64,000 nt of DNA, taken from the NCBI GenBank assembly GCA_964521285.1, contig CAZFQS010000001.1, positions 225,759-289,758 of the forward strand, written 5' to 3'. A program made the translations under genes and the position numbers. Position 1 is the stretch's first letter. Each line of letters opens with the position of its first letter. The DNA comes from G020354785 sp964521285. GTDB lineage: Bacteria; Bacteroidota; Bacteroidia; Bacteroidales; UBA10428. The notes beneath the pieces are model-generated. The model did not search any database, was not told the origin of the DNA, and was given only the letters and a program-made list of their open reading frames with translations. Of the stretch, positions 18,829 through 27,530 are shown piece by piece.

Positions 18829-18847
18829 AACATATCAGTAGGATTTT
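18816..18847. terminator. Bidirectional hairpin terminator between pepT and hppA
   Basis: AAAATCCT (18816-18823) pairs with AGGATTTT (18840-18847). After one mismatch the stem continues as CTGA/TCAG, closing a short A-rich loop. The pepT stop codon lies within the structure. A and T runs on either side let it act on both strands. Confidence 0.7.
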
Positions 18848-18871
18848 CATTTAGTAGTTAAAATATCTTAA

Positions 18872-21214
18872 TTAGCTTCCGAAAAATCCAAGGGCAACTG
18901 TAAGTCCGGCCATAACTACCGATACCATTGTCATTAATTTAATAAGTATATTCAGAGAAGGCCCTGAAGTATCCTTAAAGGGATCCCCAACTGTATCACC
19001 AACAACGCCAGCCTTGTGAGCCGGGCTTCCCTTACCCCCATAATTTCCTTTTTCAATAAATTTCTTTGCATTATCCCATGCACCTCCTGCATTATTAAGC
19101 ATGCAGGCCAGTGTAAATCCTGCTGTTAATCCGCCTGCTAGCAGCCCTACAACACCGGCCACTCCCAGTAAAACACCAGTTGTAACAGGTACTATTATTG
19201 CCAGTAATGAAGGAATAATCATCTCTCTTTGAGCACCTTTTGTTGATATGGCAACGCATTTTGCATATTCAGGAGTTGCTTTACCCTCCATAATTCCAGC
19301 TATTTCACGGAATTGCCTTCTTACTTCATCAACCATTGCACCTGCTGCTCTTCCCACGGCTTTCATCGTCATAGCACAGAAAACAAAGGCCATCATTGCG
19401 CCGATAAATAGTCCTCCCAGCAATAAAGGATTAAAAATTGAAAGGTTATATGCTTCAACGAAATCCTTTACTGTTGCTCCGGCAATATTAACAGCTTTTT
19501 GGCCATCTTCAAGGGCCGGAACAATATTATTATAAAACAATACATCTCCGACCTGTTTAAATCCTTCACCTGCAAGTTTACCCAGCCAGAGCCTGACCTC
19601 TTCAATATATGCTGCAAGAAGCGCCATCGCTGTTAGTGCCGCTGACCCTATTGCAAATCCTTTACCTGTTGCTGCAGTCGTATTACCTAACATATCAAGA
19701 GCATCGGTTCTTTCCCTGACTTCAGGTGGCAGTTTAGACATTTCGGCATTTCCACCGGCATTATCAGCAATCGGACCAAATGCATCTGTTGCAAGTGTTA
19801 TACCTAAAGTTGAGAGCATACCTACAGCTGCAAATCCAATGCCATATACTCCCAGTGCAAAGTGTTTGAAGCCTCCTGCAAAACCATAAGCGGCAATTAT
19901 ACCTAACACTATTGTAATAACAGGTATCCAGGTTGAATACATTCCAACAGCTATTCCATCTATTATTGTAGTGGCAGGACCTTGTTGAGCTTGCCTGGCA
20001 ATGCCTCTGGTGGGTTTATATTCATCAGATGTAAAATATTCCGTTCCCTGTCCGATTATCACTCCTGCTATTAATCCGGAGACTACGGAACCAAAAATTC
20101 CCCATGTTATCCATCCCAAATAGGCCATAAATGCTACAGCCGCAAGAATTAATAAAGAACTGGTTCCTGTACCCAGCAATAATGCTTTTAACAAATTCTT
20201 TTGTGTCGCCGACTCTTTTGCCCTGACCATAAATATTCCGAGTATAGATAATATTATCCCTCCGGCGGCTACAATCATAGGAGCAATAACTGCTTTAATG
20301 AGTGTGAAATCTTCAGGGAGCAATCCCTTATTCTTAAGAATTAATACAGGTAATGCTGCACCTAATGCTGCAGTAGCAAGAATAGAACCGCAGTATGATT
20401 CATAGAGGTCTGCGCCCATTCCGGCAACATCACCAACATTATCGCCAACATTATCAGCAATGGTAGCAGGATTGCGCGGATCATCCTCAGGTATTCCCGC
20501 CTCAACTTTCCCGACAAGATCAGCTCCAACATCAGCAGCTTTTGTATAAATTCCTCCTCCTACACGGGCAAATAATGCCTGTGTTGAGGCACCCATACCA
20601 AAGGTTATCATTGTGGCAGTAATCTCAAAAAGTTTGGTCTTCTCTCCCAAATCGGTTAATACTCCGTTAACAACATAACCGGGATCAGGATGTACCAGAG
20701 TAAGTCCCAGAAAATGAAGTCCATTCTGCATATTCTCCGGTGTATAAACCAGTCTATTAAGTATTAAAAACCAGGCTGCAATATCCAAAAGTCCGAATCC
20801 CACAACTACAAGACCCATAACTGCGCCACTGCGAAATGCTATTTGCAGACCCCTGTTTAAAGAGCTTGAAGCTCCCTGGGCGGTCCTCGATGAAGCATAA
20901 GTTGCTGTCCGCATCCCCAGAAACCCGCATAATCCTGAAAACGTACCTCCTGTCAGAAATGCAACAGGCACAAAAGGATTCTGAACTCCAAAATATGCAA
21001 GAACAAGCAGTATTATAACCAGACATATAAAAATTAATCCCACGACCTTATACTGACGTGATAAATATGCCATCGCTCCTTCTCTTACATATTGTGCAAT
21101 TTGTTTCATCCTGTCAGTACCTTCAGGATTTTTCATCATACCCTTAAAGAAGATGTAGGCAAAAATAAGCGCTAAAACCGCTCCAACAGGTATAAACCAA
21201 AATATACTAGGCAT
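18872..21214 (-). CDS. hppA: Membrane-bound ion-pumping pyrophosphatase (K+-dependent type)
   Basis: The 780-residue, roughly 16-helix inner-membrane protein has all pyrophosphate-site motifs. DVGADLVGKVEAGIPEDDPR lies near 228-247, NPATIADNVGDNVGD follows, DAFGPIADNAGGNAEM lies near 480, and GDTVGDPFKDTSGPSLN near 740. At the position that separates K+-independent from K+-dependent enzymes it has GNTTAATG (near 505), Ala rather than Lys. This marks it as K+-dependent. Known K+-dependent members pump Na+, H+ or both, so the ion is undetermined. The enzyme uses pyrophosphate from biosynthesis to energise the membrane. The gene is isolated, with a hairpin at each end. Confidence 0.96.
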   Translation of the reverse strand: MPSIFWFIPVGAVLALIFAYIFFKGMMKNPEGTDRMKQIAQYVREGAMAYLSRQYKVVGLIFICLVIILLVLAYFGVQNPFVPVAFLTGGTFSGLCGFLGMRTATYASSRTAQGASSSLNRGLQIAFRSGAVMGLVVVGFGLLDIAAWFLILNRLVYTPENMQNGLHFLGLTLVHPDPGYVVNGVLTDLGEKTKLFEITATMITFGMGASTQALFARVGGGIYTKAADVGADLVGKVEAGIPEDDPRNPATIADNVGDNVGDVAGMGADLYESYCGSILATAALGAALPVLILKNKGLLPEDFTLIKAVIAPMIVAAGGIILSILGIFMVRAKESATQKNLLKALLLGTGTSSLLILAAVAFMAYLGWITWGIFGSVVSGLIAGVIIGQGTEYFTSDEYKPTRGIARQAQQGPATTIIDGIAVGMYSTWIPVITIVLGIIAAYGFAGGFKHFALGVYGIGFAAVGMLSTLGITLATDAFGPIADNAGGNAEMSKLPPEVRERTDALDMLGNTTAATGKGFAIGSAALTAMALLAAYIEEVRLWLGKLAGEGFKQVGDVLFYNNIVPALEDGQKAVNIAGATVKDFVEAYNLSIFNPLLLGGLFIGAMMAFVFCAMTMKAVGRAAGAMVDEVRRQFREIAGIMEGKATPEYAKCVAISTKGAQREMIIPSLLAIIVPVTTGVLLGVAGVVGLLAGGLTAGFTLACMLNNAGGAWDNAKKFIEKGNYGGKGSPAHKAGVVGDTVGDPFKDTSGPSLNILIKLMTMVSVVMAGLTVALGFFGS

Positions 21215-21352
21215 TTTTACACAATTTATATTTATTTAACATCAAGTTAATAATTATTATATTGATTAACAATAATATCTAACTAAATCAAAAGCATAAT
21301 ATTCAAGCACACGAAATTAAAAATTCCATAAAGCACCTTTAATAAAAAACAA

Positions 21353-21382
21353 GCTGCAAATATACTTAAAAATATTTGCAGC
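21353..21382 (-). terminator. Perfect 11-bp inverted repeat between the NmrA-like gene and hppA
   Basis: GCTGCAAATAT (21353-21363) and ATATTTGCAGC (21372-21382) form a perfect stem with an 8-base loop. Read on the minus strand it is followed by TTGTTTTTT, so it can be an intrinsic terminator for the NmrA-like gene, 71 bases past its stop. The same stem contains TATATTTG (21364-21357, minus), an exact TAnnTTTG promoter element in front of hppA, with a TTTTG at 21386-21382 spaced slightly short (17 instead of 19). It may therefore be a terminator, an operator, or both. Confidence 0.55.
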
Positions 21383-21452
21383 AAAATATTTATGTTATTG
21401 ATTTAAATTTATTATGAATAACGCATTTCTTAATACTGCCGGAGATATTAAT

Positions 21453-22343
21453 TTAGGAACCAGCAACCACACTCCGGGCATATTCCCTGACAGTTTTCAG
21501 TTTTATGGGAAACTTTTTCAGCATCTCTTTCATATCAATCGGGTCTCCATTTGCAACACAGAGCATCAACCCGGCAAATGATTTTTGCATTGGATCAGTA
21601 GCTGCATTCAACTGCGATTGCAGAGCTTCGACGGGCACATTTTGTACATCAAATTTTTGGCCGCTCACATCTTCGAAAATCCTAACCGCATCTAATTGTG
21701 ATAACTTTTCAGGTCCACCCATTTCGAGTATAGCATTTTTAGCTGCCGGATTCGTTAAACTCTCAACAGCAAAACTGGCTACGTCCTTGTAAGAAATATA
21801 ACTTACCGGCTTTGAACCATCACCGCAAAGCTGGACCTTGGAATTAGCTACATCAAATCCAACAGCTGCTGTTAACCAGACTTCCATAAAGCAGCTTGGC
21901 CGCAAAATAGTGTAATCCATTCCGCTTTTCTGAAGATGCTGCTCAATGGAACGCTTTGCATTTCTTAACGGAAAATCCAGGTCAATCTGTCCTGAAAAAG
22001 ATGTGTAAATAAAATGCTTTACTCCGGTGTTCTTTGCACTGTCTATAAAATTTGTCATACCTTCAAGATCCACTTTTTGAAGGTCATTCTCTCCCGGCAC
22101 GTATGAGAAAGGCATGGAAGAAACGGTTGTAATGACCGCTGTAATTCCCTCCAGCACGGGCCCGAAGGTTGAACTGTTTCGCAAGTCCCCCTGCATAATT
22201 TGAACGCCGAGCTCTTTTAGTTTATTAGTCTTAGCCTGGTCAGATGTCGCTCTGACCATCGCCCTTACGGGTTTACTATCTGTGGTAAGAAGTTGACAAA
22301 TTTCACTGCCAACCATACCTGTTGCACCAATAATTAAAATCAT
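21453..22343 (-). CDS. NmrA-like NAD(P)-binding oxidoreductase
   Basis: The 296-residue protein starts with the Rossmann motif MILIIGATGMVGSEI. It has the atypical-SDR/NmrA features of a TSFSG segment near 115 and YTILRPSCFMEVW near 145, without the classic YxxxK pair. Such proteins act as NAD(P)-dependent reductases or redox sensors; the substrate is unknown. A strong AGGAGGT Shine-Dalgarno 7 bases before the ATG is out of character for this genome. Together with its stand-alone setting and somewhat more GC-rich codons, this suggests recent acquisition by transfer. That is inference; a codon-usage test would decide. Confidence 0.85.
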   Translation of the reverse strand: MILIIGATGMVGSEICQLLTTDSKPVRAMVRATSDQAKTNKLKELGVQIMQGDLRNSSTFGPVLEGITAVITTVSSMPFSYVPGENDLQKVDLEGMTNFIDSAKNTGVKHFIYTSFSGQIDLDFPLRNAKRSIEQHLQKSGMDYTILRPSCFMEVWLTAAVGFDVANSKVQLCGDGSKPVSYISYKDVASFAVESLTNPAAKNAILEMGGPEKLSQLDAVRIFEDVSGQKFDVQNVPVEALQSQLNAATDPMQKSFAGLMLCVANGDPIDMKEMLKKFPIKLKTVREYARSVVAGS

Positions 22344-22350
22344 AACTTTT

Positions 22351-22357
22351 ACCTCCT
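22351..22357 (-). promoter_or_regulatory. Strong Shine-Dalgarno of the NmrA-like gene
   Basis: On the minus strand AGGAGGT ends 7 bases before the ATG at 22343, a textbook ribosome-binding site. It is unusual because none of the other start regions I inspected here has one, as expected for Bacteroidota. It also fixes the start codon. Confidence 0.8.
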
Positions 22358-22441
22358 ATTTTTAATTATTATTACTAATAACTGTTCCTTATAATCCTTA
22401 CTATAAGGGTATACAGTATTTTGATATTTAAATTGCTGAAA

Positions 22442-22449
22442 CAAATGTA
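22442..22449 (-). promoter_or_regulatory. Putative -7 element of the NmrA-like gene
   Basis: On the minus strand this is TACATTTG, an exact TAnnTTTG match, about 100 bases upstream of the ATG. No -33 TTTG sits at the ideal spacing. The rest of the 260-base gap up to comM shows nothing else I can support. Confidence 0.45.
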
Positions 22450-22603
22450 CATTATGGAAAGGCCTGATTCTAACAGGGCTGTAACAAATAATCACACTAT
22501 TGTAACAATTGATTGAAACTTATCACAAAGAATTTTAGTTAATGGAATTATTACAGGTTACTAGTAGCTAGAAGTGAGGAACAAATTGTCAATGGTTCAA
22601 TAA

Positions 22604-24142
22604 CTACCCTGCCCAGCTTTCCCTGTCGAGACTTCGGTATTGAATCGCTTCAGCGAGGTGGGCAGGCTGTATCCCTTCGCATGAATCCAGATCGGCAATT
22701 GTACGTGACACTTTTAAAATCCTGTCATATGCCCTGGCAGAAAGACCGAGTTTCTCCACAGCATTTTTTATTAATGTAGTGCATTCCTGACCAAAAACAC
22801 ATAACTCTCTGAGCAAGGAAGAGCTTACCTGGGCGTTGCTGTAAATGCCATTAAAACTCTTATATCTTTCATGTTGAATCTTTCTTGCCTTTATAACCCT
22901 ATGCCTTACTGATTCGCTCTTTTCAGCATCGTGTTGTTCCGACAATCTATCAAAGGGTACAGGAACAACTTCGATATGTATATCTATTCTATCCATTAAG
23001 GGACCTGAAACTTTATTAAGATATTTTTGTACAGCACCTGGTGCACATACACATTCCTTGTCAGGATGATTGTAATATCCGCAGGGGCAGGGATTCATCG
23101 ACGCCACTAACATGAAATTCGCCGGATATTCAACAGTGAATTTCGACCTTGAAATAATTATTTTTCTGTCTTCCAGGGGTTGCCTCATCACTTCAAGGAC
23201 TGTCCGCCTGAACTCAGGCAATTCATCTAAAAAGAGTACTCCGTTATGAGCAAGTGAAATTTCACCGGGCTGGGGATAAGAACCTCCTCCTACAAGTGCT
23301 ATATCTGAAATAGTATGATGAGGGGAGCGAAAAGGTCTGCTGGTCATTAAAGACGTATCTTTATCAATTTTCCCTGCTACAGAGTGGACTTTTGTTGTTT
23401 CTAATGATTCATGCAGGGTCAAAGGAGGTAAGACCGTTGATATTCTTTTGGCGATCATTGTTTTTCCTGCACCTGGCGGACCAATCATTATAATATTATG
23501 CCCTCCTGCAGCTGCGATTTCAATTGCTCTTTTAACATTTTCCTGTCCTCTCACATCAGCGAAATCAACATTATAATTATTAATGTTAAAAAAAAAGTTA
23601 TCATGCGTATTAACTATTGTTGGTGTTAATTTAATTTCATTATTGAAAAAAGAAATTACTTCCTGTATGCTTTCAACTCCATAAATATCAAGATCATCAA
23701 CAACTGCAGCCTCCCTGGCATTATACTTTGGTAAGATAAATCCTGTAAATCCCTTTTTCTTAGTCTCAATAGCAATTGACAATACTCCCTTTATTGGCCG
23801 TAAACTTCCGTCTAATGAAAGCTCTCCCATGATAACAAATTTGTCAATATTTTCACTGTTGATTTGTCCGGTTGCGGCAAGAATTCCAATGGCAAGCGGT
23901 AAGTCATATGCTGAACCTTCTTTCCTTATATTGGCAGGGGCCATATTAATAATTAATTTTTTCCCCGGCCATTTATATTCATTTGATTTTAAAGCCGATT
24001 CAATTCGCTGTTTACTTTCTTTAACCGCATCGTCAGGAAGACCAACAAGAAAAAACTTTGCTCCGCGTATGGCATTAACTTCTATAGTAATAATTTCAGC
24101 TTTAACACCGTATACAGCACTGCCATAAGTCTTGACCAACAT
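22604..24142 (-). CDS. comM: YifB/ComM-family Mg-chelatase-like AAA ATPase
   Basis: The 512-residue protein has three regions. An N-terminal ChlI/Lon-protease-like domain (about 1-170) precedes an AAA+ core with Walker A GPPGAGKTMIAKR near 220 and LFLDELPEF (Walker B) near 305. A C-terminal lid domain ends it. A Cys cluster (MNPCPCGYYNHPDKECVC) near 350 is typical of the family. In naturally competent bacteria ComM is a hexameric helicase that extends branch migration during transformation; its role in non-competent species is unclear. It is the last gene of a closely spaced minus-strand run (gmhA, lipoprotein, DUF5723, comM). Confidence 0.93.
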   Translation of the reverse strand: MLVKTYGSAVYGVKAEIITIEVNAIRGAKFFLVGLPDDAVKESKQRIESALKSNEYKWPGKKLIINMAPANIRKEGSAYDLPLAIGILAATGQINSENIDKFVIMGELSLDGSLRPIKGVLSIAIETKKKGFTGFILPKYNAREAAVVDDLDIYGVESIQEVISFFNNEIKLTPTIVNTHDNFFFNINNYNVDFADVRGQENVKRAIEIAAAGGHNIIMIGPPGAGKTMIAKRISTVLPPLTLHESLETTKVHSVAGKIDKDTSLMTSRPFRSPHHTISDIALVGGGSYPQPGEISLAHNGVLFLDELPEFRRTVLEVMRQPLEDRKIIISRSKFTVEYPANFMLVASMNPCPCGYYNHPDKECVCAPGAVQKYLNKVSGPLMDRIDIHIEVVPVPFDRLSEQHDAEKSESVRHRVIKARKIQHERYKSFNGIYSNAQVSSSLLRELCVFGQECTTLIKNAVEKLGLSARAYDRILKVSRTIADLDSCEGIQPAHLAEAIQYRSLDRESWAG

Positions 24143-24157
24143 GGATAAACGAAAAAT

Positions 24158-25585
24158 TTATTTATTCAGTAATTTATTTTTTCTTTCGCGGCGCTCTTCT
24201 TCCTTTATAAGCCAATAACATCCACAGCCTTTGATACTTTCTTTCCTGAAACATCCAAAAATTATATTTAATCCGAAGCGTAAATTTATGTTTTTTGAAC
24301 TCTGAAGCCATATCATGCCAGGCACATTGTCACTAACTATATAGAACTGTAAAGGCATCCTGCCAAAAGCTAAACCTAACCCTAAATTATTAACACTTCT
24401 GTGCATATATGACCAGCTTAGGCTGACTGAAAAATACCTGGCAAACCTTGAATTTGCAGAGAGAATCAAACCTGACTGAATCTTCTGTCTATATATTTTG
24501 CTGGCAATTAAACCCCCAAGATTAATTCTGTCATTTAATTTATAAGTAGCACCAATATAAATTCTTGGCTGGAGTAAATAAATATATGACCTGTTATCGA
24601 TGATGCTCCCGTCTGTGAAAGTATTTATTATATCCTGAAAATAGTTATCAGTAATTATTGAATCACCTAAGGGCCCATCATAGAAAAAATCACCTTCTAC
24701 ATCATAATTTGTTAAATTCGACCGGTAAAATATTGCTCCAACATCCAATATGCTCCCTGAAATAGTAATATTTTCATCATAATTATAAATAAAACCTGCA
24801 TCCACTCCCAGGCCGAAATTTTTTCTGTTAAATATCAAATCCGATTCTAAAGTGTAGTCTTTATTAGTAATGTTGTAGTTACCTTCTGTATCAATTTCCA
24901 GGCTATAGGGTAAAGATGCATTAACTAAAATATCATTAACAAACAACAGGTTAAATGTATTTTCTTCAGTAAATAACCCTATAACCGATTTCCTGGTGTT
25001 AAGATTCAATTTTCCAAACAGGATTTTACCACGTATTCCAAAAGTCCTGTAATCATCAAATTTTTTAGATACTCCTATAGCATATTCCCTGAAATGATTG
25101 AACTGAATGCCGCTACCATCAAGGGATATCCATTCACCTTCGAATTGTGTATTACCTTTATAGGCAAATGCAAATAAATCCTTTGGATAAAATAATACTA
25201 AATCGTTTCTTTCCCTTATTGAGAAAGTGAAATAAAAGTCTTTTCTTTTATGTCCTATCGCAAACAAATGAGTATACAATTCAGAGGATAAATAATTCAT
25301 TCTTGCCAGTTTTCTTTCAATATTTTCTGCATCCAGAGAGTATAGTCCTTCCTCCTGACTTTCCAGAAGATGATTTATAGTAAATCCATTATTTGCCAGA
25401 TTAAAATGAGTCGATGATATTACGGGAAGTCCGATGAACCATCTGCATTCACCCTGTATAGCAGGATTTATAAAGTTTGATTGCGGTACAGAATGCATGA
25501 AAAACAGAGTATTGCTTTGTTGCGATTGGATTCTATAAGCTGCGATAACCAGAAAAAATATTGATAATATTACTGACTTTATCAT
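24158..25585 (-). CDS. DUF5723-family outer-membrane beta-barrel protein
   Basis: The 475-residue protein has a signal peptide (about 1-21). Next comes the DUF5723-type opening: LFFMHSVPQSNFINPAIQ, then WFIGLPVISSTHFNLANNGF. A barrel of alternating strands continues to a short basic tail (EEERRERKNKLLNK). Such proteins are widespread in Bacteroidota, are expected to lie in the outer membrane and have no established function; they resemble the PorP/SprF-like barrels. It starts 6 bases after a lipoprotein gene, so the two may form an outer-membrane pair. Confidence 0.8.
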   Translation of the reverse strand: MIKSVILSIFFLVIAAYRIQSQQSNTLFFMHSVPQSNFINPAIQGECRWFIGLPVISSTHFNLANNGFTINHLLESQEEGLYSLDAENIERKLARMNYLSSELYTHLFAIGHKRKDFYFTFSIRERNDLVLFYPKDLFAFAYKGNTQFEGEWISLDGSGIQFNHFREYAIGVSKKFDDYRTFGIRGKILFGKLNLNTRKSVIGLFTEENTFNLLFVNDILVNASLPYSLEIDTEGNYNITNKDYTLESDLIFNRKNFGLGVDAGFIYNYDENITISGSILDVGAIFYRSNLTNYDVEGDFFYDGPLGDSIITDNYFQDIINTFTDGSIIDNRSYIYLLQPRIYIGATYKLNDRINLGGLIASKIYRQKIQSGLILSANSRFARYFSVSLSWSYMHRSVNNLGLGLAFGRMPLQFYIVSDNVPGMIWLQSSKNINLRFGLNIIFGCFRKESIKGCGCYWLIKEEERRERKNKLLNK

Positions 25586-25591
25586 TAGTCC

Positions 25592-26317
25592 TTAATGAAA
25601 TTTGATATCGGAAGTATTATACTCTAACTCTATTCTTGCTCCGATGTGAATGTAAAGATCATAATCAGAATAGAATTTTGCAATGTCAACATCAAGCCTT
25701 GTGGTTTTAACATATCCATAAATTATTATATTTCTAATACTGGCCAGATTTCTAATTATAGAATCAGAAACCGGATAATATCCGATATCAGGGGGATTAT
25801 CTACAGGAATGCCATTATTATCCAAGTCGGGGGGTAAGATCACCAGAGGCCCGTCCCTGAATATTGAATCAATAGAAGTCATAGATTCATCTGACAAATA
25901 AACCTGAGCACGCGTTTCAGTCGGGAAGTCATTGTCAATGATTAATACAAAAGTAATAGCTTTTATTTTTTCAAGGTCTTCACCTAAAGTACTGAAATCA
26001 AATTCTTTCATAATTAAAGTATCAACGGCATATTTGATATTCACATAGACTGTATCATCAAATTCAACATCCCCCGGGAATAGCGCCCGAAGTGAATCCA
26101 GTTGCAATGTATCTAACTGTAATGTATCCAGATTGAGTGAATCCAATAATTCAAAATAATCATTTATTGAATATATTACCTCACCTATAGGTAATGAATA
26201 ACTTGAATTTATTTCTACTGATTCTGAAATATTAGTTATATTTTCATCAATACATGAAAAAAATGCAACACTTATTATAATAATTGATATAATCCCTATT
26301 TTCAATTTACACTTCAT
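25592..26317 (-). CDS. Lipoprotein of unknown function paired with a DUF5723 barrel
   Basis: The 241-residue product has a signal peptide with lipobox FFSC (Cys22) followed by IDEN. Residues about 62-75 contain a short duplicated unit (LDTLQLDTLQLDSL), encoded by tandem near-repeats. The rest is beta-rich with many Asp residues and ends in a hydrophobic strand (YDLYIHIGARIELEYN). I do not recognise a family. It sits 31 bases after gmhA and 6 bases before the DUF5723 barrel gene, which makes an envelope role with that barrel the best guess. Confidence 0.75.
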   Translation of the reverse strand: MKCKLKIGIISIIIISVAFFSCIDENITNISESVEINSSYSLPIGEVIYSINDYFELLDSLNLDTLQLDTLQLDSLRALFPGDVEFDDTVYVNIKYAVDTLIMKEFDFSTLGEDLEKIKAITFVLIIDNDFPTETRAQVYLSDESMTSIDSIFRDGPLVILPPDLDNNGIPVDNPPDIGYYPVSDSIIRNLASIRNIIIYGYVKTTRLDVDIAKFYSDYDLYIHIGARIELEYNTSDIKFH

Positions 26318-26348
26318 TAAATATTTTATATCTAATATAACTAAATTA

Positions 26349-26915
26349 CTAAATATTTAACTCAATATAATGTATAAGTGAGTGTATTATCTTAATATGA
26401 ATTTCCTGAGTCCTGTCCGAATACCTTGTAAATGGAGCTCTTATTTCTATATCACAAAGGGGTGCCAGTTTTCCTCCTTGTTTACCTGTTAATCCAATAA
26501 CACTCATGTTTTTAGTCCTGGCAGCTAATGCCGCGTTAACCACGTTCTGGGAATCTCCGCTTGTACTAATTGCCAGCAGTACATCTCCTGGCTGGCCCAC
26601 TCCTTCGATGTATCTTGAGAATATATGATCAAACCCGTAATCATTTGCTGAGCACGTTAGATGTGAGGGGTCTGATATAGAAATAGCCGGTATTGATCTC
26701 CTCTCGTCCCTGAATAAGCCTGTAAGCTCCTCTGCAAAATGCATCGCATCACACATTGAACCTCCATTACCACAGGATATTATCTTCCTTTCATTTAATA
26801 CCGCGTTTACCATAATCCTGCCCGCTTCATATATATTCTTAATATTTATATCATCTGAAATAAATTCATCTAGTATTTTCCGGGCTTCAATTAAGTTATC
26901 TTTTATCTGTTGCAT
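26349..26915 (-). CDS. gmhA: Phosphoheptose isomerase (SIS domain)
   Basis: The 188-residue SIS-fold protein has CGNGGSMCDAMHFAEEL at about 48-64, carrying the GmhA metal-binding His/Glu. Further motifs are the R-rich loop FRDERRSIPAISIS, SGDSQNVVNAA near 115, and a C-terminal helix with EIHIKIIHSLIHYIE, whose His completes the zinc site. It converts sedoheptulose 7-phosphate to D-glycero-D-manno-heptose 7-phosphate, the first step towards LPS or S-layer heptose. The length matches characterised GmhA. No other heptose genes are nearby. Confidence 0.92.
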   Translation of the reverse strand: MQQIKDNLIEARKILDEFISDDINIKNIYEAGRIMVNAVLNERKIISCGNGGSMCDAMHFAEELTGLFRDERRSIPAISISDPSHLTCSANDYGFDHIFSRYIEGVGQPGDVLLAISTSGDSQNVVNAALAARTKNMSVIGLTGKQGGKLAPLCDIEIRAPFTRYSDRTQEIHIKIIHSLIHYIELNI

Positions 26916-27141
26916 TTGCTTAAGTAATTATAATGTATTTTAAAGAATAATCGGTTGTTTAATTTAATTTATTGTATGAATGGCAGCCTTAATTGTAATA
27001 TAACTCAATAATCACGTAAATAATTTAACTGATATTTATCCTTAATACATCTAAAATAAAAAAGTTTTGCATAATTTTTGCGCATAATAAAATAATTATC
27101 TGTAAATATTAAATAAATTTGTTGAACAAAAATCAATTGTT

Positions 27142-27432
27142 ATGGGATTACCAAGGTTTTTCAGGCTTGCTAAGCCAAAGACATTCAATTATATACCTGT
27201 ATTTTATGATGAACGCGAGGAAAAACTCAAGGAAAGAGTAGAGAAAGTCAAGCGTGAGATGGGTGAAGAAAAAACTAAAGACTACAAACCTCTAATTGTA
27301 AGAGGAACAATGCAGGGCTATCTAAAAAAATCAAGGATGGCCAACAGATACAGTTCCATACGATTAATTCTCATTTTTGCTATTCTGCTTGCTATTGCTT
27401 ATTATATAATTGTTAAATTCTTTTTCTCCTAA
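27142..27432 (+). CDS. Small membrane protein upstream of mutL
   Basis: This 96-residue protein has a conserved-looking start (PRFFRLAKPKTFNYIPVFYDERE), a charged helical middle and one C-terminal transmembrane helix (about 74-94). It is probably a tail-anchored inner-membrane protein. As I recall, similar proteins sit before mutL in other Bacteroidota and are often mislabelled riboflavin synthase beta subunit; no lumazine-synthase domain is present here. The function is unknown. The 226-base gap before it contains only AT-rich sequence. Confidence 0.8.
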   Translation: MGLPRFFRLAKPKTFNYIPVFYDEREEKLKERVEKVKREMGEEKTKDYKPLIVRGTMQGYLKKSRMANRYSSIRLILIFAILLAIAYYIIVKFFFS

Positions 27433-27530
27433 GTATAGGGATTAATATGGTTAGTGATCCACGAGTTTATTATAATTCCAAATAGGGCAATTATTGAAAC
27501 TATATTATTTTTTGCATATATAATTCTTAA

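Noticed and set aside
27142..27432. Riboflavin synthase beta subunit
   Set aside because: The 96-residue protein has no lumazine synthase features; it is a small charged protein with a C-terminal membrane helix.
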